A model generated the notes under the pieces. The model did not search any database, was not told where the DNA came from, and worked only from the letters and a program-made list of their open reading frames with translations. A stretch of 64,000 bases of DNA, taken from positions 35,842,210 to 35,906,209 of the forward strand of contig OU342633.1 of the NCBI GenBank assembly GCA_910589415.1. The letters are read 5' to 3'. This document shows, piece after piece, positions 36,335 through 46,817 of this stretch (the stretch's first letter is position 1; each line of letters opens with the position of its first letter). A program made the translations under genes and the position numbers. Origin of the DNA: Malachius bipustulatus (Eukaryota; Arthropoda; Insecta; Coleoptera; Melyridae).

Positions 36335-39313
36335 CTATAACTGTTGAAATGTGTTATTTATTCGAGTGTAATTGGCGAATATATATCCAAGTATACTTTT
36401 TTTGTACTTTATTTTATTTTTTATGATTTTAATTTCAGGCTGCAGTGAGTTGAACAATTTCGGTCCGTAATATATCATAAATCTTTGATATCCAGACCTA
36501 CGGAGGAATGGAGCTCTCGGGTAGTCGGCAAATCTTGTATCTATGTTGTGCGTATTAGTTTGCGATTCAATGTTTTCTCTTTCATACATCCAAATCAAGC
36601 ATCTATAACTGTATAACTGTCTAACACTTAATATATTCGTTTCTTCATATAATTGTTGGGTGGAGTGTAGGTGATTTTTATTGAATAGTATTTTTAATAA
36701 TGTGTTTTGTATGACCTTCAATGTTTTAATATTTTCCTCGTACAGTCCCCCCCAGATTAGAATACCGTACCTCATTATAGACCCCGCCAAAGCCATGTAC
36801 ACCATGCGTCGATTTTTCACTGATAGTATGTCTCTCAGCTGATAAAATATATATATTAGTTTCCTAAGTTTCTTTACGATGAAGTCGATGTGTTCTTTCC
36901 ACTTCAAGTTTTGATCTACATATACTCCTAAATACTTGACTGTGTTCGTTCTTTGTATAGTAATACAGCCACATCCAGCCACTCGAGAGCAGGCATCATG
37001 GTGGACAGGAATATGATCTTTTTCTGGTTGATCTTGTTTTGTTAGAGAAAACGTAATAAATTTCGTTTTGCTTATATTTAAGCTTAACAAATTATTACTC
37101 AGCCAATTTTTAACTTTTATCATTTCATTCTGTACCTTATCATACAGGAGATTCCAGGTGTCACCCTGGAATATTATTGCTGTGTCATCAGCATACGAAA
37201 CGATCTGTCCATTTATATTTTTTGAATCTGTGAACCTGTTTATGTATAGTATGAACAACAACGGACCCAATATTGTTCCCTGCGGTATGCCCGTTTTTAT
37301 ATGCCTCTGTTCACTCTCTATTCCATTCAGTCTGACACACTGTTTCCTGTCCCTCAAATAATCTGTGAATATATCCAACGCTATCCCTCTGATCCCCAAA
37401 CTCGATAACACCCCAAGCAATTTCTTATGATTAACCGTGTCAAAAGCCTTGGCGAGGTCCAAAAAGATCACTAGGCATTTTTTATTATTATTCATGCTGT
37501 CTATGATGTTTTCTATTAAATGAGTGATTGCGTGTTCGGTATTTAAATTCTTCCTAAAGCCAAATTGCCTGGAAGATATGACCTTATTAGCTTCCAAGAA
37601 ATTCATTAACCTATCTTTCAGACACTTCTCAAATATTTTAGCAAAAACATTTATTAGCGAAATTGGTCTATAGTTTGTCACTTTGCTTTTTTCTCCCGCC
37701 GCTTTGTATATGGGGCATACCACAGACTCTTTCCATTTTGTGGGAATTTTCCCTGAGGTGATAGTTAGGTTTATTATGTGTCTCAACGGTACTATTATTT
37801 GTTTATGAATATGTTTTGTTAATTTGACTGTAATGCCATCAGCTCCCGGTGCAGAATCGTTTTTTAACTGATTTATATACATAATCAATTCATTTTCTGT
37901 GACTGGGTTAATAAAGAACGATGTCTCGTTCACCGTATTTATGATGTCGTCTTTCAAGTTCGTTTGATTATTTTTAATTTCATTTGCCATTTTTTCTCCA
38001 ATGCTTACAAAAAATTGGTTAAATTCATTGGCTTTGTCTTCAGTGTTTGTTATTATGGTACCGTCTTTTCTAATTATGTTGGTGTTGTGTTTACTATTTT
38101 GTGTTATTGGTGTATTTGTACTCTCTTTTATTGTTTTCCAAATTTTTCTGTAGTTATTTTTTGCCTGTCCAATTATTTGTTCGTAGTACTTGTCTCTTGT
38201 GTTTTTTATGATCGAGTTTAATCTGTTTCTGTATTTTTTGTAATTATAAATGGCCTCAGGTGCACAATTATAATTTAGCTGTCTTTTTAACTTGTCCCTA
38301 TTTCTTATTGATGTTAATATTCCGTTTGTCATCCATTGTTTAATTTTTTTATTTTTACTATTTATATTTTTTAGGTATGTGTTGTTCTCTACGTTTGTTT
38401 GAATTATTCTCAGGAACATATCATAAGCCTCCTCAGATTTGTCTGTTTCTAGCAAGCTAGACCAGTCTTCTTCTGATAGCGCCTCACGTATTTTTTCGTA
38501 ATTTACAATTTTACAAGTTTTTTGATTATATTCAGTGTTCCTACATTTATTATTTTCAAATACAAAGGATAATACTATTGTATCATGGTCAGTTAATGAT
38601 GTTTTAAATATAAAGCTGTTTATTTTAATTTGCTTTTTAGTGTTAATTTTCCCAACAAAAATATGATCTATTAAACTTTTGGTGTCCTTTGTGACTCTAG
38701 TGGGTTTATTCATATAAGAAAAGAGTCCGTGACCCGCCATCATACATATATAATTGTTCACCTGCGTTTCATTAGGTTTAAGAAGGTCTATATTAATATC
38801 CCCCATAAAAACTTCTATGCTTTGTTTTTCCAATTTAAGGTAATATTCATGAATATCTGTGATTAGCACTTCAGTATTTACAGGGTGTGGTCGATACAAG
38901 GCCGTCAGTCCCATCTTCTCCCCTTTATATACAAATTTTGCTCTTAAAAGATTTATTTCTGTAAGTTTAATTATGTCGATTGTGGCCTGGATATCGTTTC
39001 TCACATACACAATACAGCCGTCATTCTGATTATAGTATGATTCATTATTGTATAACGTAAAATTCGGAATGTAATAATTACTTACCCCTTTTATATTCCA
39101 GCATTCTGTTAAAATTATAATTTGGATGTTCTGCGTGTCAAAAAGTTCAAGGTACATTAGTAATTCATTAAAGTTTTTGTTTATACTTCTTATGTTCATG
39201 TGTAGAAAATTTAGATCACCTAATATTTTTTTTGTATCTTTGGCTCCTATATCATCAATTACTACGGTATCATGAATCTGACTCTCCTCCTCTTCATCAT
39301 CACATCTCAACAA
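36335..39313 (-). CDS. LINE ORF2: AP-type endonuclease and reverse transcriptase
   Basis: The 992-residue frame begins with an apurinic-like endonuclease: LNFLHMNIRSIN (about residue 33), TECW, FMGDINIDLL (about 167) and SLTDHDT (about 236) match its catalytic motifs. The reverse transcriptase follows: SAPGADG, NYRPISLINVFAKIFEK, FGFRKNLNTEHA, IFLDLAKAFDTVNHKKLL (about 618), GIPQGTILGPLLFILY and the catalytic YADD (about 709). The C-terminal region carries the LHSTQQLYEETNILSVRQLY block seen in CR1/L2-type elements. No stop or frameshift interrupts it. The frame opens at a TTG; no in-frame ATG lies between the upstream stop (just beyond 39350) and residue 38, so initiation may be non-AUG, by reinitiation, or the native ATG has been lost. 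Confidence 0.9.
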   Translation of the reverse strand: MLRCDDEEEESQIHDTVVIDDIGAKDTKKILGDLNFLHMNIRSINKNFNELLMYLELFDTQNIQIIILTECWNIKGVSNYYIPNFTLYNNESYYNQNDGCIVYVRNDIQATIDIIKLTEINLLRAKFVYKGEKMGLTALYRPHPVNTEVLITDIHEYYLKLEKQSIEVFMGDINIDLLKPNETQVNNYICMMAGHGLFSYMNKPTRVTKDTKSLIDHIFVGKINTKKQIKINSFIFKTSLTDHDTIVLSFVFENNKCRNTEYNQKTCKIVNYEKIREALSEEDWSSLLETDKSEEAYDMFLRIIQTNVENNTYLKNINSKNKKIKQWMTNGILTSIRNRDKLKRQLNYNCAPEAIYNYKKYRNRLNSIIKNTRDKYYEQIIGQAKNNYRKIWKTIKESTNTPITQNSKHNTNIIRKDGTIITNTEDKANEFNQFFVSIGEKMANEIKNNQTNLKDDIINTVNETSFFINPVTENELIMYINQLKNDSAPGADGITVKLTKHIHKQIIVPLRHIINLTITSGKIPTKWKESVVCPIYKAAGEKSKVTNYRPISLINVFAKIFEKCLKDRLMNFLEANKVISSRQFGFRKNLNTEHAITHLIENIIDSMNNNKKCLVIFLDLAKAFDTVNHKKLLGVLSSLGIRGIALDIFTDYLRDRKQCVRLNGIESEQRHIKTGIPQGTILGPLLFILYINRFTDSKNINGQIVSYADDTAIIFQGDTWNLLYDKVQNEMIKVKNWLSNNLLSLNISKTKFITFSLTKQDQPEKDHIPVHHDACSRVAGCGCITIQRTNTVKYLGVYVDQNLKWKEHIDFIVKKLRKLIYIFYQLRDILSVKNRRMVYMALAGSIMRYGILIWGGLYEENIKTLKVIQNTLLKILFNKNHLHSTQQLYEETNILSVRQLYSYRCLIWMYERENIESQTNTHNIDTRFADYPRAPFLRRSGYQRFMIYYGPKLFNSLQPEIKIIKNKIKYKKSILGYIFANYTRINNTFQQL

Positions 39314-39565
39314 ATTCTCCGCAATTTTGTTTTTCCTTTCTGTTCTTTGTAAACCTAAAAAATATATAAACCCAAAATTAACCCTTATCGTTCTATATCA
39401 ACAAAAAGAAAACACTTGTCTCGGATTCCTCGGTTCACTCCCCTGATCTACCACTGAGATAATTCAGTTGATTATAATAATAGTCAATCAATTTCATATT
39501 ATAAATACATATTATAAATACGACACTTCTCGCTCGCTTCGATTGTCTGTACCTATACACCCATT

Positions 39566-40207
39566 TTATGTTTCATACTTTGTAATCTTCTCCATGTTCT
39601 CGATCGGTATCCTAATTTCGCCCTTTCTATAGAAAATTCTGCCTCCCATGGTCCACACATTACGTTTACCCAATCTTGTGATTACCTCCTTCAATAGCTT
39701 GTGGTTATCCTTTGTTAAATCATCAGCTATAATAATCTCAGTTCCCCTCAATGTTTTTCTCTGCCTCATAACTTCTTCCTTGTACTTATATTCCCTAAAT
39801 TTCAGAAATATGGCTCTGTTTCCTTTATCAGTTGTTCTGCCTGTTCTATATACTGTTTCTATTTTTTCACTTGAAACATTTAGTTTGGTTTTTTCCTTTA
39901 TGATTCTTATTATATCTTCATTTTGTTCGTTCTGAAGTTCAGGTATCCCATATATTCTTACATTATTTCTACGCATAATTTGTTCCATTTTGTTTACCTT
40001 ATTATTCATCTCCTGTACATACTTTAACAGATTTTCGGTTTCTTGTTTACTTTCACTGAGTTTGTTATCAATATCCTTCGGTATATTCAGCGCTTTTTCT
40101 ACCTTCATCGCGATACTGGCTATAAACGTTCCATCAGCGAACAATTCTTTAATCGTTTCCTGAATTATTGTTTTAAATTCTGCCCTCTGTGCTTGTGTAA
40201 AAACCAT
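39566..40207 (-). CDS. LINE ORF1: coiled-coil plus RRM-like nucleic-acid-binding protein
   Basis: A 213-residue protein starting at a true ATG. An N-terminal Gln/Glu-rich helical region leads into a probable coiled coil (about residues 45-85), then RRNNVRIYGIPE (RNP-like strand), ETVYRTGR, and a C-terminal domain with RAIFLKFREYKYKEEVMRQ and EIIIADDLTKDNH. This is the coiled-coil/RRM/CTD organisation of L1-type ORF1 proteins, which trimerise, bind element RNA and chaperone nucleic acid. It lies just upstream of ORF2 on the same strand. Confidence 0.8.
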   Translation of the reverse strand: MVFTQAQRAEFKTIIQETIKELFADGTFIASIAMKVEKALNIPKDIDNKLSESKQETENLLKYVQEMNNKVNKMEQIMRRNNVRIYGIPELQNEQNEDIIRIIKEKTKLNVSSEKIETVYRTGRTTDKGNRAIFLKFREYKYKEEVMRQRKTLRGTEIIIADDLTKDNHKLLKEVITRLGKRNVWTMGGRIFYRKGEIRIPIENMEKITKYET

Positions 40208-40440
40208 TTTTCTTGTTGAAATCTATTCTTGACTATATTACAGTAATGTTGTACACTTTTTCGGTTTTTAATTTTCACTTCTTATGTGTAATTTTTAATA
40301 TTTCTCAGGGAGAGTCGTTCGGCTCACTTACTTCATTTCGCCACCTACCGGCAAAGTGCATTGATGGTGACTTTGAAAAAAACTTGAATTTTACACAGAG
40401 ATGGAGGTGACCAGAAACTGATTCGAACCTGGTGGAGAGG

Positions 40441-41098
40441 TCATTCATTGTTACGTTTTTTTTTTTTTTCATTAAAGCTTCAGGAAAATATGACGGATAT
40501 GGATTTATTATTGTTACAATTACCGGCGTTGTAGCATTGGTCAATAAATAAAATAAGATTAAAAAGATTTTTTACTTTAATTACCTACCTACTAAACTTG
40601 GCAAGGTCTAATAGCAATTTTTTATTATAATTATTTTATTTTTTGATGAATTTCTGACAGCAGGTATTATAAAGGCTCATTAATTTAACGGGCAGATTTC
40701 TGTGGCCATTTCTGAAGAAGGTATCGAGTTTAAGTGGAAATTTTTTTAATTTATCTATTCTTGGCATGAAAGTCATTACAAAAATGTTAATAAAAGTAAT
40801 TTGACGTCGATATTGGCTTTAAAAATGGTCACAGGAATCTGCGCGTTAGCCTAATGAGCCTTTATAATATTGACTGGTGTTTGGTAGTTTTTCTTTTTTA
40901 ATATTTATGGACTGTCGCTTTTACCAAGCTATTTAGCCAGGCTTGGTTATGTTATGTAGATCATAATTCATAATCTGTGAATTTCAGTCAGGTTTCTAGG
41001 TAGGTAGTAGGTACAATATAAAATCTGCTTTTTCAACAACAAAAAAAAAAAGGTATAATCAACATAAAACACACGATTTGATATAAAATAACAATATC
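40441..41098. other. Intergenic DNA between LINE and EDRF1 3' end
   Basis: AT-rich sequence with a poly-T run near 40460 and a poly-A run near 41040. Nothing recognised. Confidence 0.4.
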
Positions 41099-41104
41099 TT
41101 TATT
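41099..41104 (-). terminator. Poly(A) signal of EDRF1
   Basis: TTTATT on the plus strand is AATAAA on the coding strand, about 95 bp beyond the EDRF1 stop codon. Confidence 0.6.
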
Positions 41105-41198
41105 CCTGCGTCAACTTTAAAAAACAAAGTTCAAGGTACACTTCAATAAATAACCATAATTATAATAATTACTAATATAACGGTTTAAAAAAAATAAA

Positions 41199-44100
41199 TC
41201 ACGACGTTTCACTCTTAAAGTTCCTGATCTCCTCTTTAATTTCTGCCAGAACCGAATGCAACAACGCGACAAACTCCTCCAGCTCCAGGTCCTCCTTCAG
41301 AGAGAACGATATCTGATAGCACTTCCTGTATAACTGCAGCAACCTCGGACCGTCCTTCACCTGGGACGGTTTCTGAAGAAGCAGTTGGTTGAGGGACAAC
41401 AGAACGCATTGCAGCCTTTTCTTCACCAACAGCACCAAATCCGGGATGTTGTCGAACTTGGTGGCGCACCCCGACGCCTCCGGAGTGCTCTTCTGCAGTT
41501 CCTCCGGCGGTACCTCCACCGACTTTTCCGATATCGCCTTGATCATGTCGTCGATTTCCACCAATATTTCGATGCACTCTTGTAAATAGGTGATCTTCAA
41601 CTTCGGTATATTCGTTACTGGAAATAAGTGAAAGGATACTGTGTACTGGAGTATTTAATGCTTTTTAAATTGATCTCTCAAAGAACATTAATCTTTACAT
41701 TATTATAATATTCATATTGGTCGGGGTTTTTTTGTGTTTGGGGGAAATTTTTAAGGATTCAGGGCCTGTTCCAAAATTTATGCTTCAAAGAGAATTAAGA
41801 GTAATACTAAGTAGTCTGTGAGATAGAATTCAATTTAGGAAATCCCCTACTTGTGCCCTTGGATGGCAGGAAATTTGAAATTTCCAGCAATAAACAATAA
41901 AGGTCACTTCCCACTTAGGTGTTAACCAAGAGAACATGAAACTTGAAAGATTCTAGTGTTTTCTGTAGTATTGCAAGATAATTTTAACACTTTTCTTTAC
42001 TAGCACTAGTTTTATTGCTAAAAAAAAAGATATGACAGTAGTGAAAAACTTTCTGACAATACTTTTAGAGAAGAGATCGGGTTGCCAGGAGTTTTAATTG
42101 CTTTAAAAATGTTCAAAATATCCTCTCAAAAACGCCAAGAGTAAATTAACTAACTAGTGTCTTAATGAATGGGGGTAATAAATTTGGGAGAAGTACTAAT
42201 ATTATCAAATAATAAAATCAGTTTCTCTGGGTTAAACTGATGTCTTTAAAATGAATAAATAATGCATAAAGTAACTACCAATACAGTTCAAAAGATAGGA
42301 AGGGAGTTGTAGCTCTGAGTCCACATAATGAATCAGGAACTCTGTAGAGATATTTAATCTTCAAAGAGGATGCAGGGAACAGCCCTTATTCACGCGACTA
42401 TTATACTAAACCAATTTCAAAAAGGGAGGGGCTAAAACTTCAGGAATGCATCAACAGATGCTGGGGCTGAATTTGTAGAAATGACGATTTCCTGGAGAGC
42501 ACAGGAAAATACCTTCACGGAAACATAAGTTTCTGTTTGAAGGGATGAGAGTCTTGAGGAAATTTTTGAGGATTGCTCAAATATTCTCAGAACGGTTTAG
42601 GTAAGGAATAAGTTTGGTTCGCTCGGAAATTCCAGGATATCAAGGTAATACCAAATGAAAATATTAAGTAACCGTCATGGAACATTTCATCTCAACACTG
42701 ATTGTTTCCATCAGATTTTGCTGATGAATTCTAGAAAACTCCTGAACAAGGTATGAGAAGGGTGAGTTTATGTTTTGTGTTCTGTACTGGAGGGATTTTT
42801 CAAAACAAAGATTGTTATTATTATTATTATTACTTACAGTTTGACAAATTTTCTAATAAACCAAATCGTTCCATTTGCGTTCTCAGATAATTAACTGCGT
42901 CCATTGCCTTAAAAAACAATTTAGAAGACTTCTCGTAATTGATCCTCGCCAGCTGTATGATGTTTTTCCTCCGTGAGGGGTTATCGTTGATCGTGTAAAG
43001 ATGATTATGGTATAATGATCCTATCCTACGGTGTATCACAGCCGCCCTGAACTGGTAAAGAGGAAACTTCGGGTTTTCCTCGTTTAAATCACAGTATTTC
43101 AATGCCTTCTGCAGAACCTCAATAACTTCCTTCTCAGCTTCAGCTTTGCTCTGAAAAGATCGCACATCGATAAATAAAGAGTCAACGACACGACAAGATC
43201 AACAAACTCACCATTGTTGAAGGAGGATTATCGAGCATAATGTTGCCCATGTTATAGAATGTGGTTGATAGATCCCAATTGACCGCGTCCCAGATCCCGA
43301 CGCAGCTCTTACGATCGCCCAGCACCTGCAACGCCTTTTTATAACTTGAGAACGCCTTATTGTAGTAGTGCCTCTCGGTGGCGGTAAGCTCGCCCCGTTC
43401 TTCGGGCATGTGCGCGTACGCCATCAATCGGTTCAGGTGTCCCATGTTTGAGTGCAGCAGAGCCTCGTTGGGGACGTCTTTGATCAGCTGGAAGATCTCC
43501 AGTCCCAACTTCAGGTACGGTTCGCTCTTCATGCATGTCGAGATGATCGTTTCCTTCTCGCTCTTCGGGGTGTTCCTCGCTTCCTTCAAGAAAATGGATG
43601 ACATCTCGTTGTAACTGTTGCCCAACCTTAGGAGCATGTCCCGGTGGTCCGGTGAGATCCTGATCGCTTCCTTGTAACACTCGATGCCACTCAGGAGAAC
43701 CTGTCCAGGGGAACGGATGTCGCTCAAGAACACGCACTTTAAATTCGAGTGACCGAGGTTGATCTTGAAGTGCTGCTCGTCGAGCTCCAGCTGCTCCACC
43801 ATCTTACCTTTAATCATAATTGAAAATGAAATGCAAATTTATTACGATTATTGATTAATACATTACCATCTTCTTCCGAACAGAAATGGTACTGGGTGTT
43901 ATAGGTCTCGTTTTTGTCCCAGTTCTTGGCGATCATGACGGCGCAATCGCCGGCCCGACCCAAGAGACAGTGCTCGCGGATGTCGCTCGGATTTGAATTG
44001 AACCGATTCATGATGTTCTGACACCGGGCGAGGTGTCCCAGGGCTCTCAAACTGCTCCCGTAGTTCCTTGTCTGGTAATATCGTTCGACCAATACGGCAT

Positions 44101-46817
44101 ACGTAAGAATGGCTTTTTCGTACAGTAGAATTTTGAGATGGTCCTTCCAAGATATATTGTTGATATCGGTTCCCCCCCAAGTAGGTAATCGTTGGGGTTC
44201 ATTTTTATTCTTCAGTAACAAAGCGTTCGTCGTATCTTTCTCTTTTATTTCGCACTGCTTCCCTGTTTTCTTCTTCTTGTCCTTTGATTTCTTGACGCTT
44301 TTCTTGACGCTTTCTTTGTTACTAGCAGCTAAATCGTCTTCGTTCAATCTCGAATAAGGCATCGGGATCGGTTCGGCCGGTTTCGCCATTTTTACATCTT
44401 CTTCCTCGTTTGTCTTCACTTCCGGGAAAAACTTAAGGCAATTAAGACCGGCCGCTACGTGAGCGATCGCCTGAGTCGCCCTCTCGATCGGGGTCCCGGA
44501 TATCGGAGGTGGTTGTTTATAATTCTTCTTGGGTTTCTCGAAACTGTGACCATTCGAGTTCAACAATAAGACTTTTGTTGTGGCGTCTACGTCATCTATA
44601 GTGCCGTCATCGCCTAGATCATCATCATAAACCGATTCGTTATCATCACACTCCATCTGCTCTTCCAGATCGGGCGATTCCGGATTAGTATTGGCCGGTA
44701 TGTAGAGATCCGACAGCATGTAATGCGACGAGGTAACGATCTCCGGGTATTTCTCCTCGGGCAGCAGCTTGACGCAATTCTTCAGCAGCATCCTGATCGT
44801 CCCAGGCTGGTGTCTCTGAGACGAGTGCTTCATGTTCCTGGCGACGCGATAGAGGAGCATGGCGACGGGTATGGTGAAAGGATTTTGGCAACTATCAACA
44901 TCATTGTCGGAGGACAGAGAGGACAGATCGTACAGCTTGACGACGTCCTGGTTCTTTCCCTTGAACAGCCAGTAGGTGTGACCGGCTTTCGTGGCGTTCG
45001 TCTTCAAAAACGTCAGAATACTCTGGGCGACATCCCGGATCAGTTTCGGGGAGAACTTCGAGTTGGTCAGCTCGGGGAGGTCTTCGGTTTTGATCAGCTC
45101 GTACTTCTGCACGATGCCGTTCAGGTGGTAACACATGACGACCTCGGGGACGTTCGACATCAGGTTGTCCAGCCAGTAATCGATGCCCGTCAGGACGTTG
45201 ATCGGCTTGTTCACGTCTCGCAATCGAAGCGAGATGCAGGGGTGAGTTCCGCCTCCGAAAATCGGTAAATCTGTACCTGAATTGAAAATAACAATATTCA
45301 AATAATGAATAATAATAAAAACCACAATGAATAATAAATTAAATAAATTCAATTGCGATTCCAGCTCGAGAACAAAGACAGTCCTATTAGTACTGTCATG
45401 TGAGTCACACTGTGAAAAACCACGTGAGAAATCGCTCCACCAATCGAAATTCTAACATGCCAACATGTTAGATTGAATAATTTTTTACTTGATACCTTGA
45501 TACTAAATAAATGTCTCTTTAAAAATATTAATGCAGCCCATAGTGTAAGTTTAAAATAAAGAAAACCCAAAGAACAAACCTAAAAGCATTTCGATATCTT
45601 CAAAAGTCCAGACCACGTTCCTGTTGAACTGTTGATTGAAGTCGGTCGAAGAACTGGGAATTTCCGACGAAGGGCTGGGCTCCGGTAGGAGGGGTTTTTC
45701 GACGAGCAGAGGCGAGGCATCCTGGGCCGACTTCACCTCTTCCCCGGCCGCGTCGCCCAAGCTGTGATAGAGAAACTTCGACACCAGGCTCTTCTCTTTC
45801 AGGGCTTCCCGTCGGCGGCTCTTCACGTACAGGCTCCGCTCGGACTCAGTCGTTTCGCTGTTGATGTGCTCAAAGATGAACTTCTTCAGCCACTGCCAGT
45901 CCGTCTCGGACGTCTTCATCAGATGTTTATAGATGTCAAAATCGTCAATTAGCAAGGTGTTTTCTACCCTGTGGACCATCATGCTGATCACGCCCTTGCA
46001 GTACGGAATCCTTAGCAAGTTTTTGATGTTGTCGGCGTCCGATATCACGTCGACTTCACCCACGCAATCCGGAAACATGTGTGCCATCCTAAAACTAAAA
46101 AACGAAAATACTTGTCATTGTTGCTCAGATATTGCCAGTTTTTTTTATATTCAACGATTTCAAAGTAAGTAAAGAAATTTCAAGGGTTTGTCTCATTTCT
46201 GAAAGTCCTAAGGGTAGGTTAATCGTGAGGTTAATAATGACAATGAGCAATAGTAATGGAAGCAATTTTAATGGAATATTTTGAAACTGAGTTGGTTAAT
46301 CTTCTAAAACTTCTGTTCAGTAAACTTCTGACTAGGGGCACTCTGTTGGAAAAGTTGAACTGATTAAAGGGCTGCAAGAACATGCCAAAAACTAAAGAAA
46401 ATATAAAAATCAATTTGGCAAAACATGCATGCGGATCAAATGACCTACCTTGAAAATAATCCACCCATACCTTGTACCTAGTAGGTGCGAGTAAACCCGG
46501 CAAACTTACCTTGAAAACCCTTTGGGATGACACATTATGCGCTGGAAGCCGTAGGTGTCTCCAAGACTGCTCAACCAGTTTGAGGGGGGCGAGTTAAGAT
46601 CCGTGTTAAATTGCAGCTCCATGAATCTGGCAGGTTTCGCGAGCGAATATTTAACGATGGCCGTAGACTTGACTTCCTCGCTTTTCGGTTCATCTTTCCC
46701 TCCCGGTTCTTTCTTCGTCTCTTCTGATTCTGTATCTTCAGTCTCATTTTTTACTTCGCGCTGTTCCTCTTCCTCCTGGATTTTTTTACTTCTTTTATCT
46801 CGATTTTCTTCAGACAT
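41199..46817 (-). CDS. EDRF1: EDRF1 homologue (erythroid differentiation-related factor 1), six exons, complete
   Basis: Coding exons in order are 46510-46817, 45580-46088, 43867-45276, 43212-43807, 42838-43150 and 41199-41617. All introns are GT-AG and frames join exactly to 1184 aa, close to the human 1238. Exon 1 is Lys/Glu-rich, followed by AIVKYSLAKPARF. Exon 2 gives DVISDADNIKNLLRIPY and TFEDIEMLLG; exon 3 opens with LPIFGGGTHP and continues with GIDYWLDNLMSNVPE and GHTYWLFKG, all hallmark EDRF1 blocks. An acidic stretch lies at about 480-500 and a Lys-rich stretch at about 600-625, probably disordered. Exons 4-5 contain TPR-like helical repeats (ECYKEAIRISPDH, LLRLGNSYNEM). In vertebrates the family is linked to erythroid gene expression; the insect role is unknown. 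The ATG at 46817 precedes a charged N terminus. Confidence 0.93.

Larger units (their letters stand above)
36127..40440 (-). mobile_element. Apparently full-length non-LTR retrotransposon (LINE), two ORFs, CR1/L2/Daphne-like
   Basis: The element reads on the minus strand: a short 5' leader, ORF1 (40207-39566), a 210-bp spacer, ORF2 (39313-36335), a 3' UTR of about 200 bp and a terminal (CAATAAA)n tract at 36159-36132. Short 3' tandem repeats instead of poly(A) are typical of CR1/L2-type elements. The polymerase lacks an RNase H domain. Both long frames are open, which suggests recent insertion. The 5' end is approximate: a GC-richer leader ends near 40440 beside a poly-T run. Clade assignment rests on motif style only. 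Confidence 0.8.

Noticed and set aside
37068..38221. Plus-strand frames opposite the LINE polymerase
   Set aside because: They are antisense shadows of ORF2.
40415..40440. tRNA-like B box (GGTTCGAATC on the minus strand)
   Set aside because: No A box at the right distance; it lies in the 5' leader region of the LINE.
43357..45268. Alternative frames of 77-181 aa within EDRF1 exons
   Set aside because: The true EDRF1 frame explains these regions; the others are shadows with atypical composition.
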